Shown here: in pieces, positions 59,266 to 64,000 of the stretch | Numbering within the stretch: position 1 is the first letter of the stretch | How the letters are laid out: every line of letters starts with the position of its first letter | NCBI GenBank assembly: GCA_016490735.1 | Contig: JAEMWC010000458.1 | Span: 482,501 to 546,500 of the forward strand | Length of the DNA: 64,000 bases | Direction: 5' to 3' | Source of the DNA: Pachyseris speciosa | Lineage: Eukaryota > Cnidaria > Anthozoa > Scleractinia > Pachyseridae | Notes under the pieces: generated by a model | What the model was told of the DNA's origin: nothing | The model's input: the letters and a program-made list of their open reading frames with translations, nothing else | Databases searched by the model: none | Translations under genes and position numbers: made by a program

Positions 59266-60389
59266 CGTTGTCCTTATTTTAGGAGGAAACCAGGGAAAGT
59301 TGATTAATGTTTCGCAAAACATTTTGGCTAATTTCACGGATTTCGCAGCTTGTATCGAAATTCTGCATGAAGTCTTGACTTCTTAAGCGATTGCGTCGGG
59401 TTCGCAGAGAAAAAACGGTGGACTCACCGACACCAACGCGAAAGCTTAATCTACTTTGGTCACTGCGCACATTTGCTTTTCATCACTTGTGTATTTTAGT
59501 TTGCTGACTTATCTCTCTACCCATGTAACGCACTTTAATGTACAAATGTTTGTAAATAGTGCAAAAGAGAATAAACTAACCTGAAACTGAAACTGTGTCG
59601 CAAAGTCACGGATTTACCATCGCCACTCTTTGTTGTATGTGCGAATACAGTAGGATCAGTTCAAAGTACATGTAACTGGTACCCAATTAATTGAATTACG
59701 ACTGAATTTGAATCAGTCTGCAAGGCCGTAGCAAGGGGAGCCCCCCACTCCCCGTTTCTTGCCCACCCAAACTTACCTGCGTTATGATCAAAAGTTTAAA
59801 ATAAAATTTGAATCTCCCAGGGCCTTGAAACAAATGTCAATCACTCTTAAAGGAATTATTCCTGATAAACTATAGTATCCATTTCCCCATTTAATGTTTC
59901 TCCTTTTCTATTATGGACAAGCGCTGAACTTGGCTGGAAAACTCGCCACCAAGGGTCATCTCGCCAGCAGTGATTTATTGGAAACAGATTTGCTGATCTA
60001 TCCATAATGAACCTTAATCTCAGAAATATTCAACACTTTTATTTCGAGGTTATTTATTCCGCGTGAAGTACGTGCGGTGGGCAGGTCACGCAAGTAAAAA
60101 TTTAAGTCACCAACCATTCAATAAATAAAGTCGAGAAATTGACATAATTTATTTTTTTTAGAAGCGTTATATGAGAAATAATCGTGTCAAAGTGCGTCTT
60201 TTTTTTAAAGTTTAACGAGTAGCATTATCTATCACACAAAGGCCTGACATCGACCCTAATTCTGAACTTAGTTCAGAGCTGTTTACAAGTTCAGCTCATG
60301 AAAAGTTCGCCGTCTTAATCAAAGCCGTCTGAATCGGACCTAAAACCACTATAAACCGTAAAAAGTCGTCCCCTTTTATGAGCGTCATG
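59266..60389. other. Non-coding stretch
   Basis: No gene recognised. CTCGCCACCAAGG (59,949) and the inverted phrase CCTGGTGGCGAG (60,450) hint at an old foldback element, but the arms are short. Confidence 0.35.
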
Positions 60390-61080
60390 AACGCTCGCCC
60401 CACTACCGACCTTGATTACTTATTGATGGCGAGTTCTCTGGTGGCGAGTCTTCCTGGTGGCGAGATTTGCAGCAAACATTTAAGGGAATTTGTGTCACTA
60501 GTTAAGAGCATAGTGTCATCAACAAATTGAGATATTTTTACCCCTCAATCCAAATAGTTAGGGAGATGAATACATGTACCTCTACAGTTTGGTTCTTGTC
60601 TGATTTGTAAAGCCAGCTAGTCGCTCCACCGTTAGGATAAACAGGGAAGGGCTTAGGGGCACCCCTGACATATGTCTCTCAAACTTCAAAATAATTTTTG
60701 TCATAAAGCCGGCGTTCATAACTGCTGTTTTGCCACTATTAAAGAGAACGGAAAGCCAATTTCTTATAGAAGGTCCAAAGTTGAAAAGTTCTAAAGTTGT
60801 TGTTATAGCTTCTCTTTATAGAGTCAAAAGCTTTTTCAAAGTCCACAAAAAGAAAGATTTCTGAGATATTTTTAGGCTCTGTTTATTGCATTAGATCACT
60901 TAATTATAAGAGTCTTATATTCTGACCGATATAATCTATTCTTGACAAAACCCGTTTGGTCAGAATGACTATTAATTTTAGTAGAAAGATTTCTATTCGT
61001 TTGGCAATAGCTGTGTTTGAGAGAATTCTGTAGTCAACGTTAAGCAGAGTTATAGGATGCCAGATAATTAGTTATTTCTG
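60390..61080 (-). pseudogene. L1-like LINE reverse transcriptase remnant
   Basis: On the minus strand the order is: HPITLLNVDYRILSNTAIAK (about 61,060-61,000); DYIGQNIRLL and SDLMQ; IFLFVDFEKAFDSIKRS (RT motif A, about 60,865-60,815); and KISQFVDDTMLLTSDTNSLK (the catalytic DD of motif C, about 60,540-60,480). Stops and frameshifts occur throughout. It is related to, but distinct from, the LINE at 16,084-18,047, and keeps the catalytic centre that the other lost. Confidence 0.7.
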
Positions 61081-61251
61081 ACACTTAGTGCCTGTGTTCT
61101 TTAAGAGACAGCGACAGCGAGAATTCACTGTCCATTCCTCTTTGTTTTCTTTGCGACAGCAACATTTTTTCCCTAACGAAACAAGCGACAGAGTCGTAAC
61201 CGAGCGACAAAGCGACACCAGACCAGCCCTTGGAAGGCCTCGCGACTAGCC

Positions 61252-61317
61252 ATGGAAAAGAAATTCAATCTGAATCCCTGGTGGTATGCATTATTGAGCA
61301 TCACAATTATCCTGCAG
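61252..61317 (+). CDS. Candidate first coding exon of a host gene (partial)
   Basis: An ATG in a strong Kozak context (GCCATGG) opens 22 codons, MEKKFNLNPWWYALLSITII then LQ, ending in a textbook donor, CAG|GTAAGT, at 61,317/61,318. The basic start followed by a hydrophobic run resembles a signal peptide or signal anchor, suggesting a secreted or membrane protein. The following 2.7 kb would be its first intron. The rest lies outside the window, so the product cannot be named. Confidence 0.45.
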
Positions 61318-63650
61318 GTAAGTAACAGCGATGCCTGATAGCAGTTTATGTTTCTCCCGAAGTTCGTAGTTGTTGTGTTTCGGCTGAAAACTTTACGTTT
61401 AGAACAGTGCAATAGTGATGTCTGGTTACACATTCAAAACAAGCACAAACCGGGTGCACATCTACATCTACATCTACTTTATTGACTGATAAAGCAGAAT
61501 CACTGCATCATAGCCTGCCCACAGGCTGTTCATTTGGGCAGCTCAGAGAGGTTGGTGCTCGGTCAAATGCTAAGAGATTGAGGCGAGCGAGGGAAAGAAG
61601 AGCCTGCAGCGGTCTCTGTATGATTTGAGTATTTACGTTCAGATTCTGAACGTAAAATACTGACTGGCAAATCCAACAGCCTGCGGTGCGGATTTGTCAC
61701 GAAGTGAAGCTGAACCGATTTCATTGAGCCCATGCTTTTCTGAGTGAAGCTATCTTAGCTTTTTCTTCAAGAAAGAAAGATCAAGACCTTCTCAGTGAAA
61801 AGGATGTGATGGCCGTGCTGCCTTACAGCCATTAATTGAGGCAAAAATCCTCTCTGTGTTGCCCAAATAAAGAGCCTGTATGCAGGCTAACTGTATCACA
61901 TCAGTTTCACTTAATTAGGATACATGTTTTATTTGAATCGCCATTACTGTTGTTTCACTATTTTTCAATTAAAAAACCATTAAGTAGGCATATCATGAAA
62001 ACTCAACTTAAAATGTATGCTAGCAGTGAAAGGATTTGGGTAAATAATGTTCCTGTTTAAATTATTCTGACTTCATCTATGGTGAGCCTGCTAAAATCTT
62101 GGTCCTTTTGCTTGGATCAAAATGAAAAATTCACCAAAAAGACTGAGAATGTCAATATGCTATTTACAGGTGCATGTACTGTGTCAGACCTAAAATTATA
62201 GGAATTTTCAAATGTTCAGGAAAGTTCCTTATAATACATTAGATGTCTAGATGCACAGTTTATGGAAGCATATTATTTTTATATTAAAAGAGCATGACAT
62301 TTTTACAGTTTGAAGCGTATTTATCGCTGTAAACTGTATAGCCCCAGTTTTCGTTTTGAATTCCAGTTGCTCTTGTTAGTGGCTCAGTTTCACACATTTA
62401 TTTTTTATGTGAATTAATGTATCCTGACCAGCAGAATTCTGTACAGCATGCAAGTAATGTATTGGAGTACTGGTCAATGACCAACCAATGTAAGCAAAAT
62501 GCATTCATCATGTTTAGGCCACAAAGCCCAAGAGAAGTCTCACAAAGGACCTTCAACCTGTCAGTCAGAAAGTAACATGGGTTTAATTAAATCACTGGTC
62601 CTGCCAGGGATTTATTTGGCTTTCCAGCTTGTAATAGGGAGGTGTATGATTACTTAATTGCCCAGTATGCCCAATTTGTACCGTGAAAATTGAAGGTCAG
62701 CCAACGTCAGCTCATACACTGTACATTTACTGACAAAAATCATCAAAGTGGTTACATGCTCAACTGAGGGTAACCCACCTAGTCAAGTTGTTTTTATATA
62801 TGAAAATTGCAAACAAAATTTGCAACTCTTAAGACACATGCACAGTGTCATTTCACTAAACCAGAGAAAGCAAAACCTTACTTTCATAAAACTAGGTTAA
62901 GAATTAAGGTGTCCTTCCCTAATTCTATTGACAAAATAATATAGAACTAAATTTTGGTTCTTTAACCTGTTGTCAGGGCCTGACTACATGTATGTAGGAA
63001 CTAACTTATCAGTGCCCAATTTGCACTTTGAGATTTCTTATTGTTGGACAGTCGTATAGTAAGCCGTTGGGGACTGGTGCCCTTGCCTTCCCTTGTCATG
63101 CAAGTTAAGAAGCACAGATAACAATTGAAGGGCTGGGGGCATAAACTGCCTATGTGTAATTTTCGGCCGTTTTTTTAGTTCGCTTGGATTTGTCCAAATT
63201 TTTGCATGTGAACTGCATTTTGATTCAAAAACATTGTCCCGTATTTTTTTTTCACCGATTTCTTTTTCGTTTTCGAGAAATAACGTATGCAAAAAAAAAA
63301 AAAAAAAAACACCTAAAACTACACATAGGCAGTTTATGCCTCCAGCCCTTCATATGTCTGCCTTATTAACATACATGAAGCCATACCCAAGGGTATTCTT
63401 TATGCGCAATGTGCCTTTTTGACTCATAAACAGCCCACAAGGTGTCCATCCGACTTGGAAATGGTCGACTTTTTTAAATGCAGCACTTATTACCAGTGTT
63501 TTGCTTACTGATAGTGCTCAAGAAGCTTCCTTAGCTGGAAAGCAGTACGCAACATTCTGGGTTGACTTAAAAACAGCACACAGCAACCTTGGTTAACCTT
63601 AAGCCAGCGCGCGTAGATTTTGTCCGCGACTTGAAAACAGCACTCAAAAG
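61318..63650. other. Probable intron / intergenic DNA
   Basis: No gene is seen. At 61,455-61,600 there is a minus-strand LINE- or SINE-like 3' end (reverse: AATAAAGTAGATGTAGATGT, with GCAGGCTATG and CCTGTGGGC upstream), and a diverged plus-strand relative at 61,858-61,890 (TGCCCAAATAAAGAGCCTGT). At 61,628-61,661 is a 34-bp palindrome, AGTATTTACGTTCAGA and its inverted arm. Confidence 0.45.
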
Positions 63651-63779
63651 ATTTAGGGTTATTGTTAAGTTTAGAGTTAGGGTTAAAATTAGGGCTAAGG
63701 TTAGAGTTAGGGTTAGGGTTAGAGCTAGGGATAGGGTTAGGGTTAGGGTTAGAGCTAGGGATAGGGTTCGGCCTAGGGT
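63651..63779 (+). repeat. Interstitial telomere-like tract
   Basis: TTAGGG units alternate with variants TTAGAG, GCTAGGGA and TTAAGT. Towards the right a higher-order phrase, TTAGAGCTAGGGATAGGG, occurs twice. The ORFs over it are low-complexity. It is an old interstitial telomeric repeat, not a chromosome end, since unrelated sequence continues to 64,000. Confidence 0.85.
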
Positions 63780-64000
63780 ATTGCAAACGTTAACGTTAAA
63801 GTAAGCGGCGTATTTTTAAGTCTCGCACAGGTTTCTTGGTTTCTTGGTTCCTCCGAAATGAAAAGAGCGCACAGGTTTCTTGGTTGATTCTTAATTCTTT
63901 CGGGAAGGCTTTGGCCGATGTAAGTAAAGTGTTGAAGAGAGTGTTTTGGTTGAAAACGGCATACAGCAAGATCGGATTTGATTCTAACTCAGTGCTTAAA

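Noticed and set aside
59946..60463. Foldback element with CTCGCCACC / GGTGGCGAG ends
   Set aside because: Only about 12 bp of each arm match and no target duplication is visible; too weak to annotate.
63505..63804. Asn/Pro- and Arg/Val-rich ORFs on both strands
   Set aside because: They translate the degenerate telomeric repeat.

Overview
This window looks like nuclear DNA of a cnidarian, most likely a stony coral or sea anemone. The grounds are: AT-rich DNA with GT/AG introns; Penelope-like, L2/CR1-like and L1/Tx1-like retroelement debris; many foldback/MITE repeats; a degenerate TTAGGG tract; and gene families I recall from cnidarian genomes. No database was searched. Almost all of the window is repeats, many present two or three times, which allows insertions to be read against 'empty' paralogous copies.

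Layout. 1-4,530: a repeated segment (also at 29,030-31,730 and 48,784-50,150) interrupted by an L2-like LINE fragment, itself interrupted by a MITE with 7-bp target duplications. 4,531-8,916: non-coding DNA and a broken Penelope-like element. 8,917-19,330: old segmental copy P1, paralogous to P3 at 50,397-59,265, with private insertions (L1/Tx1-like LINE, Penelope endonuclease fragment). 19,345-20,790: two tandem-repeat arrays. 20,961-24,860: an inverted-repeat-bounded ORF, a Penelope-like reverse transcriptase pseudogene and LINE 3' ends. 24,892-33,289: unit A of a tandem duplication; unit B is 45,363-51,812. 33,290-45,258: a 12-kb insertion inside unit A. 51,813-59,265: rest of P3. 59,266-61,100: non-coding DNA and an L1-like RT remnant. 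61,252 onward: a candidate first exon of a host gene, probable intron and telomere-like repeats.

The main discovery is the 12-kb insertion. Its left and right flanks rejoin exactly in unit B (51,701-51,711) and near-exactly in P1 (10,471-10,481), so it is absent from two paralogous sites. Its ends share an inverted CGTTTCCC/GGGAAACG. It carries three protein genes of an apparently coherent kind: a spliced chromodomain protein (+), an eight-exon 796-residue protein (-) whose D, D, CxxC, HxxxxH and E residues are arranged much as in RAG1/Transib-type DDE transposases, and a tyrosine-recombinase-like protein (+) with a C2H2 finger and a Myb/SANT-like C-terminus. It also has clusters of GGAAC/GTTCC motifs in front of its genes, a 174-bp satellite and inverted-repeat arrays at its right end. 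I infer a large mobile element encoding two recombinase-like enzymes plus a chromatin-reading protein. The DDE-like gene is open through all deduced exons; the other two show possible single-base frame problems.
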